Below, one piece after another: positions 24,401 through 33,034 of a stretch of 56,980 nucleotides of DNA (positions within the stretch are counted from its first letter, which is position 1; each line of letters begins with the position of its first letter). This DNA is from Bacteroidales bacterium. Lineage in GTDB: Bacteria > Bacteroidota > Bacteroidia > Bacteroidales > Bacteroidaceae. The stretch spans positions 1 to 56,980 of the forward strand of contig SFFY01000009.1 of the NCBI GenBank assembly GCA_004556745.1, read 5' to 3'. The notes under the pieces were generated by a model. The model saw nothing but the letters and a program-made list of their open reading frames with translations. It was not told the DNA's origin and did not search any database. The position numbers and the translations under genes are program-made.

Positions 24401-26080
24401 CTGAGCACCGTTAAGGTAACCTATGCCGACGTTCCGACGCTCGCAACGGAAGGCGCTTCGGTTAACGTGATCAACACTGAGACCAGCACTGCCGTTACCA
24501 CGGCTACCGTTGCTTACGATGCGGAAGACTGGAACTCTGTTGTATTCACCCTCGCCGATGCTATCACCACGCCGGGTACGTACACGCTCACCATTCCCGA
24601 TGAATTTATCTGGAACAGCCAGTACAACGAAAGCGCAGAAGATAAGGGCGTTTCGCAGGGCGCTACCTACACCCCCGCCACCACCCTCACCTTCAACGTT
24701 ATCGAAGCCTATCCTGTAAACTTCGATAAGAATATGAACCGCACCCGCACCGACCGCAGACTCAACAGCGTAACGCTCACAGAGGAAGGCCAGGAAGGTC
24801 AGACCGTAACGCCCGCCAACACATGGAAGATTTACAACGACCAGCACGAAACGGCAGTGCTCACCTGCACCGTAGGTAGCACGCTTACCGCAACATTCAA
24901 CTATTCTGGTACTTGGATGCACGGCTACGTTTACATCGACACCGAAAACGACTATGCATTCTCCTTCAATGAAGGCAGCACCGACCAGAGCGGCACAGAC
25001 CTCAAGACCTTCGCGTTCTACTCGGGCAGCTTCACCAACGATGCCAGCGGTAGAAACAGCAACGGCGACTACATCAGTGGCGATGCACGCGCCAATATCA
25101 ACCCGCCCTCGTTCACGGCTCCTACCACTCCGGGTACTTATCGCATCCGCTTCAAGGTAGACTGGAACAGCGTTGACCCCGGCGGCCAAAAAGCTGCCGA
25201 TGGTACGGTTACCGGCAGCAACGGCATTGCAGCCAACGGCGGCTATATCCTCGACGCTACGCTCGTGGTTAACCCGCTTGCTCCGATTGCACCCACGTCG
25301 GTTACTCCCGCTGACCAAGCGATAGTAGAAAGCTTCACGGCTGCTACCATCACCTTCGAAGGCGACGTGAACTACAACTCTGAAAAGGAAATCACCATCG
25401 GCCAGCGCGGCGGCATGTACTACGAAACTGCTACCGTAACCGTTGAAGGCAACACGGTAACCGTTACCGCTCCTGCAGAAATCACCGAACCGGGCTACTA
25501 TACGATTACCGTGCCCGAAGGCGCATTTAGCACAGAAGGCCGCATTAACGAAGCATTCTCTACTTCTTTCGTTATCCTGGCTCCTGCAAACACCTTCGAA
25601 TACACCAGCGTAAGTCCTGAAGACGAAAGCACGCAGCAGTCGCTCCACGTGATTACCCTGTCCTACGCTCCCGAATGGATTGGCTGGGTAGACGCAACGC
25701 CGATTGACGTGCTTGACGCAGAAAGCAACGCCGTAGGTACCGCTACGCTCTCTATGAGCGAAACGGACAACACCGATGCTCTCCTCACGCTGAGCGCAGC
25801 CCTCACGGCTAACGGTACTTACACCATCACCGTTCCCGAAGGCTACATCTACAACAACAACTACGACGGCGAGGCAGAAGACAAGGGCGTCTCTATGGGT
25901 GCAACCTATAACCCCGCCTTCACCCTGACCTTCACCGTATCTCAGAACACTGGCATCGGCTCCGTTTCTATCGACCGCAACGCTGGCAAGACTATCTTCA
26001 GCATCGACGGTCGCAAGGTAAGCGGCAAGCTCCAGCGCGGTGCTTACATCATCGACGGTCAGAAGAAATTCGTGAAGTAA
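21471..26080 (+). pseudogene. Modular secreted surface protein, reading frame broken by one base at a T run
   Basis: Two frames join into one protein of about 1535 residues. The first (from 21471) has a signal peptide (MKKVLHIFFLCLMSLVALVANAQ in part) and stops at 21779. The second continues from about 21750 to 26080. Adding one T to TTTTT at 21746-21750 gives GKYFLYSVGAGKFVGF, restoring a ricin-like N-terminal module. Then come a GEVED-like module (about 22055-22620), a linker, three pairs of Ig-like modules (about 23335-24030, 24031-24705, 25280-25935), a second GEVED-like module before the last pair, and a C-terminal tail (IFSIDGRKV...GAYIIDGQKKFVK) like T9SS sorting tails. Probably an adhesin or glycan-binding protein exported by the PorE-type system. 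The break may be real, slippage-controlled, or a sequencing error. Confidence 0.75.
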
Positions 26081-26103
26081 TTTCTCGATTAACCTCTCAT
26101 AGC

Positions 26104-26137
26104 AACGGGGGCGGCAGAAATGTCGCCCCCGTTTTGG
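26104..26137 (+). terminator. Terminator after the surface protein
   Basis: AACGGGGGCG (26104-26113) pairs perfectly with CGCCCCCGTT (26124-26133), followed by TTGG and an A/T run. A ten-base G+C-rich stem with a ten-base loop. Confidence 0.7.
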
Positions 26138-26245
26138 TTATATATATATAATATTGTGTATCGCGTATTGCTTCGCACGCACCGCAAAACGCAGTTTCCT
26201 TACGTTAGAACGCCTTATTATCTTGCTTATAACGCGGATTTTGAG

Positions 26246-26253
26246 TAACTTTG
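26246..26253 (+). promoter_or_regulatory. Promoter -7 box of the ABC-F gene
   Basis: TAACTTTG, with TTGC at 26223-26226 about 19 bases upstream as a -33 element. This is one of the best promoter matches in the window; the predicted leader is about 28 bases. Confidence 0.65.
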
Positions 26254-26286
26254 CGCCTTGAAAATTAAAAATCAAGGAAAAAGTAA

Positions 26287-27915
26287 ATGATTACACTTTC
26301 AAATTTGGCCATTCAGTTTGGCAAGCGCATCCTCTATCAGGATGTGAATATGAAGTTCACCAACGGCAACATCTACGGCATTATCGGCGCGAACGGCGCA
26401 GGCAAGTCCACGCTGCTCCGCGCCATCTCAGGCGAGCTCGACCCCACGAAAGGCTCTGTGGAGATGGGCCCCGGCGAACGCCTGTCGGTGTTGAGCCAGG
26501 ACCACTTTAAGTACGACCAGTTTACTGTGCTCGACACGGTGCTCATGGGGCATACGGTGATGTGGGACGTGATGCAACGCCGCAACGAACTTTATTCTAA
26601 GGCCGACTTCTCCGACGAGGACGGCATTCTTGTGGCTGAGCTGGAAGACAAGTTTGCACAAATGGGCGGCTACACCGCCGAAAACGATGCCGCCACGCTG
26701 CTAAGCGGCCTCGGCATCAAGGAAGCCCTGCACGGCAAACTCATGGGCGACCTCTCGGGTAAGGAAAAGGTGCGCGTGATGCTGGCGCAGGCACTCTTCG
26801 GCGAGCCGGACAACCTGCTGCTCGACGAACCGACCAACGACCTCGACCTTGAAACGGTGGAATGGCTGGAAGACTATCTCGGCAACTTTGAACACACGGT
26901 GCTTGTGGTAAGCCACGACCGCCACTTCCTCGACCAAGTGTGCACGCACACCGTGGACATCGACTTCGGAAAGGTGACGCTCTTCTCGGGCAACTATTCT
27001 TTCTGGTACGAGTCGTCGCAACTCGCCCTGCGCCAGGCGCAAAACCAGCGTCAAAAGGCCGAGGAGAAGAAGAAGGAACTGGAAGAATTTATCCGCCGCT
27101 TCTCTGCCAATGTGGCAAAGAGCCGCCAGACCACGAGCCGCAAGAAGATGCTCGAAAAGCTCAACGTGGAAGAAATCAAACCCTCCACGCGCAAATATCC
27201 GGGCATCATCTTCCAAATGGACCGCGACCCGGGCAACCAAATCCTCGAGGTGGAAGGTTTGAAAGCCGTGACGGACGACGGCACGGTGCTCTTCGACAAC
27301 CTCAACTTCAACATCGAGAAAAACGAAAAGGTGGTGTTCATCAGCCACGACCCCCGCGCAATGACCGCCCTCTTCGAAATCATCAACGGACACCAGCAGC
27401 CCGCCGCCGGCACGTACAAGTGGGGCGTGACGATTACGACGGCTTACCTGCCGCTCGACAATACGGAGTTTTTCCAAAACGACCTCAACATGATTGACTG
27501 GCTCAGCCAGTACGGCGAGGGCAACGAGGTGTATTTCAAGGCATTCCTCGGACGCATGCTCTTCAAGGAAGAGGAGCAGCTCAAGAAGGTAAACGTGCTT
27601 TCGGGCGGCGAAAAGATGCGCTGCATGATTGCGCGTATGCAGTTGCGCAATGCCAACTGCCTTATCCTCGACACGCCGACCAACCACCTCGACATGGAGA
27701 GCATTCAGGCATTCAACAACAATCTCAAACTCTTCAAGGGCAACATTCTCTTTGCCAGCCACGACCATGAGTTTATCAACACGGTGGCCAACCGCGTGAT
27801 CGAGCTGACGCCCCACGGCAGCATCGACAAGCTCATGAACTACGAGGACTATATCCACGACGAGCGTATCCACGAACTGCGCGAGCAGATGTACGCCGGT
27901 ACGGCTCGCCAATAA
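26287..27915 (+). CDS. ABC-F family ATPase with a degenerate second ATP site
   Basis: A soluble 542-residue twin-ATPase of the ABC-F family (YbiT-like), proteins that bind the ribosome E site and ease stalled translation or antibiotic binding. The first half has an intact Walker A IGANGAGKST (about residues 33-42) and Walker B LLLDEPTNDLD, but its signature reads LSGKEK. The second half has signature LSGGEK but its P-loop position reads ISHDPRAMTALF (about 351-362), with no GxxGxGK, and its Walker B is LILDTPTNHLD (Thr for the catalytic Glu at about 463). A charged linker (residues about 245-305) joins the halves. No membrane segment is present. Confidence 0.9.
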   Translation: MITLSNLAIQFGKRILYQDVNMKFTNGNIYGIIGANGAGKSTLLRAISGELDPTKGSVEMGPGERLSVLSQDHFKYDQFTVLDTVLMGHTVMWDVMQRRNELYSKADFSDEDGILVAELEDKFAQMGGYTAENDAATLLSGLGIKEALHGKLMGDLSGKEKVRVMLAQALFGEPDNLLLDEPTNDLDLETVEWLEDYLGNFEHTVLVVSHDRHFLDQVCTHTVDIDFGKVTLFSGNYSFWYESSQLALRQAQNQRQKAEEKKKELEEFIRRFSANVAKSRQTTSRKKMLEKLNVEEIKPSTRKYPGIIFQMDRDPGNQILEVEGLKAVTDDGTVLFDNLNFNIEKNEKVVFISHDPRAMTALFEIINGHQQPAAGTYKWGVTITTAYLPLDNTEFFQNDLNMIDWLSQYGEGNEVYFKAFLGRMLFKEEEQLKKVNVLSGGEKMRCMIARMQLRNANCLILDTPTNHLDMESIQAFNNNLKLFKGNILFASHDHEFINTVANRVIELTPHGSIDKLMNYEDYIHDERIHELREQMYAGTARQ

Positions 27916-27926
27916 GCACTTGCCTA

Positions 27927-27966
27927 TAAGCAAAAGCCACTTTGGTATGGCTTTTGCTTATTATTT
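27927..27966 (+). terminator. Terminator after the ABC-F gene
   Basis: TAAGCAAAAGCCA (27927-27939) pairs perfectly with TGGCTTTTGCTTA (27948-27960), followed by TTATTT. Only 18 bases remain before grpE, so the grpE promoter must overlap this hairpin or grpE depends on read-through. Confidence 0.75.
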
Positions 27967-27984
27967 GTAATAAACTCATACGCT

Positions 27985-28563
27985 ATGACCGAAGACAAGA
28001 ATAAAGAACAAGAACTGAAAGAGAACGTTCAGGATACTCCTGAAACAGAGATTGAAAACGCACAGGCCGAAGGCGAAACCGCCGAAACGGCAGAGGCTGA
28101 AACCGAAGAGAAGGACCCGCTGGCAGAAGCACAGGAACAGGTGGCTGCGCTCAACGACAAATATCTGCGCCTCGCCGCCGAGTTCGACAACTTCCGCAAA
28201 CGCACCATCAAGGAAAAGGCCGACCTTATCCTCACCGGCGGCGAGAAGGTGCTGAGTGCCCTGCTGCCCGTGCTCGACGACCTCGAACGCGCCCGCGACA
28301 ACATGCAGAAGTCCACCGACGTGGAGAGCCTGCGCGAAGGCGTGGAGATGATTATCGGCAAACTCGACAAGACCCTCGCCGCGCAAGGGCTGAAGCGCAT
28401 GGAACCCATCGGCACGCTCTTCGACACGGACTTCCACGAAGCCATCGCCATGGTACCCGTGCCCGAGGACGAGCAGAAAGGCCACGTCATCGACTGCGTG
28501 CAGACGGGCTACCTTTTGGGCGAGAAAGTGGTGCGCCACGCCAAAGTGGTCGTAGGACAATAA
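27985..28563 (+). CDS. grpE: Nucleotide exchange factor GrpE
   Basis: GrpE releases ADP from DnaK in the heat-shock chaperone cycle. The 192-residue protein has an acidic, Glu/Ala-rich N-terminus (about 1-45), a long coiled-coil helix containing LRLAAEFDNFRKRTIKEK, the LLPVLDDLERA region, and the C-terminal beta domain ending GYLLGEKVVRHAKVVV. It stands 84 bases before dnaJ, with which it is probably co-transcribed. No dnaK is in the window. No CIRCE operator is seen. Confidence 0.95.
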   Translation: MTEDKNKEQELKENVQDTPETEIENAQAEGETAETAEAETEEKDPLAEAQEQVAALNDKYLRLAAEFDNFRKRTIKEKADLILTGGEKVLSALLPVLDDLERARDNMQKSTDVESLREGVEMIIGKLDKTLAAQGLKRMEPIGTLFDTDFHEAIAMVPVPEDEQKGHVIDCVQTGYLLGEKVVRHAKVVVGQ

Positions 28564-28647
28564 TAATATAATCTATCAGAAATCCATTGCAAAGCAGTAA
28601 GGACGTAATCATACGCCCGAACACGCAATGAAGAGAATATCATAGTT

Positions 28648-29805
28648 ATGGCAGAAGAAACCGACTATTATAAGATACTCGGCGTGGAGCGTACGGCCAC
28701 GGCCGACGAGATTAAGCGTGCCTACAAGAAGGTGGCCATCAAATACCACCCCGACCGCAATCCCGGCGACAAGGAAGCCGAAGAGAAGTTCAAGCAGGCG
28801 GCACAAGCCTACGACGTGCTGCGCGACCCCGACAAGCGTGCCCGCTACGACCAGTTCGGCGCGGCAGGCGTGGACGGAGCGGCCGGCGGCTTCGGAGGTT
28901 TCGGCCCCGGCGGCATGGACCTCAATGACATCTTCCGCAACTTCGGCGACATCTTCGGCGGTTTCGGAGGGTTTAGCGGTTTCGGCGGCGGACGCGGGCA
29001 GCGGCAGTACCGGGGCAGCGACATGCGCATGAAGGTACGCCTCACGCTTGAAGAAATCAGCACGGGCGTCACCAAGAAATTCAAGGTGCGCAAAGACATC
29101 ACCTGCAACGAGTGCCACGGCACTGGCTGCGCTTCGGGACATTCGCCCGAAACCTGCCCCACCTGCCACGGACAGGGCTACGTCATACAGAGCCGCCGCA
29201 GTTTCCTCGGCATGATGCAGACGCAAGAGGTGTGTCCCAACTGCCACGGCGAGGGCACCATCATCAAACACACTTGCAGCCATTGCCACGGCGAGGGCGT
29301 AACGACGGGCGAGGAAATCGTTGAAATCAATATCCCCGCCGGCGTGGCAGAAGGCATGGTGGTGAACGTGCCGGGCAAGGGTAACGCCGCGAAGCACGGC
29401 GGCGTGCCGGGCGACATACAGGTGCTTATCGAGGAAGAGCCGCACAAGGACTTTATCCGCGACGACACCGACCTCATCTACAACCTGCTGCTCACCGTTT
29501 CGCAGGCCGCCCTCGGCGACACCATCGACATTCCCACCCTCACGGGCAAGGCACGCATCAAAATTGAGCCAGGCACTCAGCCGGGCACCGCGCTCCGCCT
29601 ACGCGGCAAAGGTCTGCCCGCCGTGCAGGGCTATGGCGTGGGCAAGGGCGACATTGTGGTAAACATCAGCGTCTACATTCCCGAGCACCTCACGAAAGAG
29701 GAGCGCAAAGCCTTTGAGGCGCTGCGCGAGAACGACCACATGCAACCTAACGACAGCATCAAGGACAAAATATTCCGCGCCTTCCGCAATTATTTTGATA
29801 AATAA
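28648..29805 (+). CDS. dnaJ: Chaperone protein DnaJ
   Basis: A 385-residue type I Hsp40 co-chaperone. The J domain (about 3-70) has the HPDRNPGD motif. A Gly/Phe-rich region follows (GGFGGFGPGGMD). Then come four zinc-finger repeats, CNECHGTG, CPTCHGQG, CPNCHGEG and CSHCHGEG, each with His after the second Cys, and the substrate-binding C-terminal domains. It delivers unfolded clients to DnaK and stimulates its ATPase. It follows grpE and is followed by a perfect palindromic terminator. Confidence 0.96.
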   Translation: MAEETDYYKILGVERTATADEIKRAYKKVAIKYHPDRNPGDKEAEEKFKQAAQAYDVLRDPDKRARYDQFGAAGVDGAAGGFGGFGPGGMDLNDIFRNFGDIFGGFGGFSGFGGGRGQRQYRGSDMRMKVRLTLEEISTGVTKKFKVRKDITCNECHGTGCASGHSPETCPTCHGQGYVIQSRRSFLGMMQTQEVCPNCHGEGTIIKHTCSHCHGEGVTTGEEIVEINIPAGVAEGMVVNVPGKGNAAKHGGVPGDIQVLIEEEPHKDFIRDDTDLIYNLLLTVSQAALGDTIDIPTLTGKARIKIEPGTQPGTALRLRGKGLPAVQGYGVGKGDIVVNISVYIPEHLTKEERKAFEALRENDHMQPNDSIKDKIFRAFRNYFDK

Positions 29806-29808
29806 AGA

Positions 29809-29846
29809 AATTAGACGGGCAAACGCGTTTGCCCGTCTAATTTTAT
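29809..29846 (+). terminator. Terminator after dnaJ (perfect 34-base palindrome)
   Basis: AATTAGACGGGCAAACG (29809-29825) is followed directly by its exact reverse complement (29826-29842), then TTTATAAAT. The hairpin has essentially no spacer, so the loop must come from the innermost bases. Confidence 0.75.
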
Positions 29847-29878
29847 AAATGCAACTGCAAGTAGGGCGTTTGTCAAAA

Positions 29879-29944
29879 ATAGTGCAAGGCGAGCGTAATA
29901 AAGTTTACTTTAATTGCCGAGCCGCAGCCTATTTTATGTAAAAC
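29879..29944. repeat. GTGCAAGGCGAGC family repeat, copy 2
   Basis: It matches 471-536 with scattered substitutions (AGTGCAAGGCGAGCGTAATA ... TTGCCGAGCCGCAGCCTAT). Bits of the GTAGGGGCG palindrome family lie on both sides (GTAGGGCGTTTGTCAAAAAT to the left, AAAACACCCGCCG to the right), as if this repeat had inserted into a decayed palindrome. Confidence 0.6.
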
Positions 29945-29974
29945 ACCCGCCGAATGTGCCGAAAGGAGAACCCT

Positions 29975-31303
29975 ATGACCTACCAAGAAACGCTACAATA
30001 TCTTTTCGTGAAAACGCCGATGTTCCAGCAAGTCGGGGCAAAGGCATACAAGCCCGGGCTGCAAGTCACCGAAACGCTCGACGCGCACCTTGGTCACCCG
30101 CACCGCAACTACGCCACCATACACGTGGCAGGCACGAACGGCAAGGGCAGCACGGCGCACCTCATCGCCGCCACGCTGCAAAGCGCGGGTCTGCGCGTGG
30201 GACTTTACACCTCGCCCCATCTCGTGGACTTCCGCGAGCGTATCCGCGTGAACGGCGAGCCGGTGAGCGAGGAATACGTGGTGGACTTCGTGGAACGGGA
30301 GCGCAGTTTTTTCGAGCCGCTCCGTCCCTCGTTTTTTGAAATCACAACCGCCATGGCACTGCGCTACTTTGCCGACGCCCGGGTAGACGTGGCGGTGATT
30401 GAAGTGGGGCTTGGCGGACGGCTCGACTGCACCAACATCATCAGCCCCTTGCTCTCCGTCATCACCAACATCAGCCTCGAGCACACCGCGCTGCTCGGCA
30501 ACACGCTCGCCGAGATTGCCGCCGAGAAGGGCGGCATCATCAAGCCCTCCACGCCCGTAGTTATCGGCGAGCGCACGCCCGAAACCGCCGCCGTGTTCCG
30601 CCGCATTGCCGAGGAAAAGGGCGCACCGCTCTTCTGGGCGGACGAAGACGACGAGATTCTTGACTTCGACAAGGCTGTCCAGACTTCCGGCGACAGCTTC
30701 GGCGAAGAAATGGAAACTTACGCCACGAGCCGCTTCGGGCAAATCCGTTGCCCGCTCACGGGGCGCTGCCAAAGACTCAACGTCCGCACCGTGCTCTGCG
30801 CGCTGCGCCGACTGCCTTTCGAGGGCATCACGCCCGCTGCCGTGGCGCAAGGTTTCCGCGACGTGGAACGCCTCACGGGCTTGCGCGGCCGCTGGCAAAC
30901 CGTGGCGCACAGACCGCTCACTATTTGCGATGTGGGGCACAACCCCGGCGGTCTGACATTGACGGCGGCACGCCTGAGCGACGTGCTGGCTGCGGGCAAG
31001 CGGCTGCATCTCGTTTTCGGTATGGCGGAGGACAAGGACATCAGCACCGTGCTCGGTCTACTGCCCCACCCTGCCCCCGATCACCATATATATTATTATT
31101 GGACGCAGGCCTCCGTGCGCCGCGCCTTGCCTGCCGACCGGCTGAAAGCCATTGCCGCCGCGTGCGGGCTGACAGGCGGCACTGCCTTCCCCGACGTTCC
31201 TGCAGCCTATGCCGCCGCCCGCTCTGCCGCCGCGCCCGACGACGTTGTTTTCGTGGGCGGCAGCTGTTTCGTCGTCGCCGACTTCTTAGGACATCTGCAA
31301 TAA
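29975..31303 (+). CDS. folC: Bifunctional folylpolyglutamate/dihydrofolate synthase
   Basis: FolC adds glutamate to dihydropteroate and polyglutamate tails to folates in the cytosol. Start ATG at 29975 follows a GAAAGGAGA ribosome-binding site and begins MTYQETLQYLF; seven further in-frame upstream codons are not needed. The 442-residue protein has the ATP loop HVAGTNGKGSTAHL (about 43-56), SPHLVDFRERI (about 79-89), and DVGHNPGGL in the C-terminal ligase domain. The C-terminal part is shorter than in some homologues but complete. It stands alone, with terminators on both sides. Confidence 0.93.
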   Translation: MTYQETLQYLFVKTPMFQQVGAKAYKPGLQVTETLDAHLGHPHRNYATIHVAGTNGKGSTAHLIAATLQSAGLRVGLYTSPHLVDFRERIRVNGEPVSEEYVVDFVERERSFFEPLRPSFFEITTAMALRYFADARVDVAVIEVGLGGRLDCTNIISPLLSVITNISLEHTALLGNTLAEIAAEKGGIIKPSTPVVIGERTPETAAVFRRIAEEKGAPLFWADEDDEILDFDKAVQTSGDSFGEEMETYATSRFGQIRCPLTGRCQRLNVRTVLCALRRLPFEGITPAAVAQGFRDVERLTGLRGRWQTVAHRPLTICDVGHNPGGLTLTAARLSDVLAAGKRLHLVFGMAEDKDISTVLGLLPHPAPDHHIYYYWTQASVRRALPADRLKAIAAACGLTGGTAFPDVPAAYAAARSAAAPDDVVFVGGSCFVVADFLGHLQ

Positions 31304-31330
31304 GACATTAGCCCCAAAACATATAAAACG

Positions 31331-31375
31331 AGAGGGTGTGTCGTAATATCTATTTTACGGCCCATCCTCTTTTTC
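31331..31375 (+). terminator. Terminator after folC
   Basis: AGAGGGTGTGTCGTAA (31331-31346) pairs with TTACGGCCCATCCTCT (31355-31370), with two wobbles and one mismatch, followed by TTTTTC. Confidence 0.65.
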
Positions 31376-31519
31376 GTGTCTGAAGGTTCGTGCTCTTACA
31401 GACTACGTTTTATTTGCCGAATTTCTCCAACATCCAATCATCAGACTATAAAATCCGTTCTGCGCGCGCATACATTTAAACAAGGTTCGTATTTCCCGCC
31501 GTCAGTTGGAAGCGGCGAT

Positions 31520-31700
31520 TTCCTGCCTGATATTTGTTTGTTGCCAGGAGAAAGTTTTCACTTTCTGCCTGATATTTTTTACTATCTGCCAGAAAAAGTT
31601 TGTTACAAAGTTTGTAACGGCCGTTACAAAGTTTCTAACACATGTTACAAAGTTTGTAATACGTGTTACAAACTTTGTAACAAAAACTTTCTTATAGGAT
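31520..31700. repeat. 21-bp phased palindrome array, copy 2
   Basis: Four 17-bp palindromes starting at 31602, 31623, 31644 and 31665, exactly 21 bp apart (GTTACAAAGTTTGTAAC and one-base variants; the last has the central base inverted). The left flank contains TTTCTGCCTGATATTTTTTAC-type units and the right flank, to about 31764, contains GAAAAACATCAAGGGGCAGAT and AAAAAATATCTCCGAGGAAA-type units with the same period. It fills the gap between converging folC and the glycosyltransferase. The region 31376-31519 shows nothing recognisable. Confidence 0.85.
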
Positions 31701-31721
31701 AGTGAAAAACATCAAGGGGCA

Positions 31722-31764
31722 GATAAAAAATATCTCCGAGGAAATAAAAAATTTCTCGGAGATA
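31722..31764 (-). terminator. Terminator of the trmH-glycosyltransferase operon
   Basis: TATCTCCGAG (31731-31740) pairs with CTCGGAGATA (31755-31764); on the minus strand it is followed by TTTTTTATCTG. The hairpin is at the same time part of the phased array flank. Confidence 0.55.
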
Positions 31765-31789
31765 GTTCGCAATTGAAGTTATGAAAAAT

Positions 31790-33022
31790 CTAAAACTTGC
31801 GGACAAACGTTTTGCGCAACCATTTGCAGCGCACGGCAGCAGCGGTGCGACGCCAAGGGCAAAGCAGGGCGTGGCCGGTGGCATAGAGCCAAGGCACGGG
31901 CTGTTGCAGAGCTTTGAAAACGGGGCGGAGCAAAAGGGGCGGCAACAAGAGCAGCGCGGCGGTTAGCAGTAAGACGATGATGTCGGGCGCAAGGGCGGCG
32001 GCGGTGTATGCGTTGTGAAAAAGGTCGGCAGCAAGGCGCAGGGCAAGGTAAACCACGGGCACGAGCAGTGCAAGGAGATGCGTCCATGCGGCGGCAGTCT
32101 CACGCAGGCGATAAAGGCGGGCGCGGCGACCGGCACGGCGACCAGTCTCGCAAGCCTTGACATGCTCCATGGCCAAAGCGCGGCGGTCGGGCGCAGGCAG
32201 GGTGAGGGCGGCAGCGCGGTCGAGGCAAACTGCTGTGCGCTCCCGGGTGGCGTGCGCCGCAAGCAGGAGAGTTTCCTCGCCAAAGGGCAAGGTGAGGCTG
32301 TCGGTAAAGCCATCGTTTGCCAAGAACCAGTTTTTTCTCATGCAGACGTTTGCGGGCATCCAGCCCACGGAATTGCCTAGACGCACAGCGGCGGCGAGGC
32401 GCAGTTGTTCTGCAAGGCATTCATAGGAGGCGCGGCGCAGGGCGGAGCGGGGCTCGTCGTCGTTTGTACGGACAAGGCAGAGGCTTAGAACGGCATCGAC
32501 GGCCTCTGTGCAGCGTGTCGCCAATGTGCGCAACCAACTGCGGGAAACGGGCTGCGCATCGGGTTCGGCTATTACCACCCACTCGCTGCGCGCTGCCTTG
32601 ATGCCGAGTGTCAGCGCGAGTTTGCGCGGCTCGATGCTGCGCGAAGTATCCGGAACATAGGTATGCCGCACGCGCGGGTCGCTCTGCGCCAGCCGCTTGA
32701 TCACATCGGCAGTGTCGTCCTCCGAATTTTCGTTGACAAGGATAATTTGAAAGTCGGGATAATCCTGCTGAAGGATTTTGGGAATGCTGGTTTCGAGCGC
32801 ACGCGCCGCATTGAAGCAGGGCACGATGATGCTGATGCGGGGCAATTCGGCTGCGTCAGCGGTCGGGGCGGCCATGACGCGCCGTGCCGCAGCCCAGTCT
32901 ATCCAGCGCAACAGGAAGAGCAGGACGAGCAAGAGGACGAGTAAGGCGGGGAAGAACCATAACGCATGGCTGCCGAAGGGGCAGGCGAACATGACGGCGA
33001 ATAAGCAAGAAAGAAGAGACAT
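31790..33022 (-). CDS. Family 2 glycosyltransferase, membrane anchored
   Basis: A 410-residue protein with two hydrophobic N-terminal segments (about 1-15 and 20-40), a GT-A domain (about 60-270), and hydrophobic segments near the C-terminus (about 305-370). The GT2 start motif is ISIIVPCFNAARALETSIPKI; an acidic pair lies in VNENSEDDTADV, and the metal site is probably EPDAQP in WVVIAEPDAQPVSRSW. The enzyme would transfer a sugar to a surface glycan or lipid on the cytoplasmic face. The acceptor is not evident. It follows the methyltransferase by 12 bases, with no other polysaccharide gene adjacent. Confidence 0.8.
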   Translation of the reverse strand: MSLLSCLFAVMFACPFGSHALWFFPALLVLLLVLLFLLRWIDWAAARRVMAAPTADAAELPRISIIVPCFNAARALETSIPKILQQDYPDFQIILVNENSEDDTADVIKRLAQSDPRVRHTYVPDTSRSIEPRKLALTLGIKAARSEWVVIAEPDAQPVSRSWLRTLATRCTEAVDAVLSLCLVRTNDDEPRSALRRASYECLAEQLRLAAAVRLGNSVGWMPANVCMRKNWFLANDGFTDSLTLPFGEETLLLAAHATRERTAVCLDRAAALTLPAPDRRALAMEHVKACETGRRAGRRARLYRLRETAAAWTHLLALLVPVVYLALRLAADLFHNAYTAAALAPDIIVLLLTAALLLLPPLLLRPVFKALQQPVPWLYATGHALLCPWRRTAAAVRCKWLRKTFVRKF

Positions 33023-33034
33023 TGTTTTGGATAA

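Noticed and set aside
24032..25648. A 538-codon open frame antisense to the modular surface protein
   Set aside because: It follows the repeated modules of the sense strand and has Cys/Arg-rich composition typical of reverse-strand shadows.
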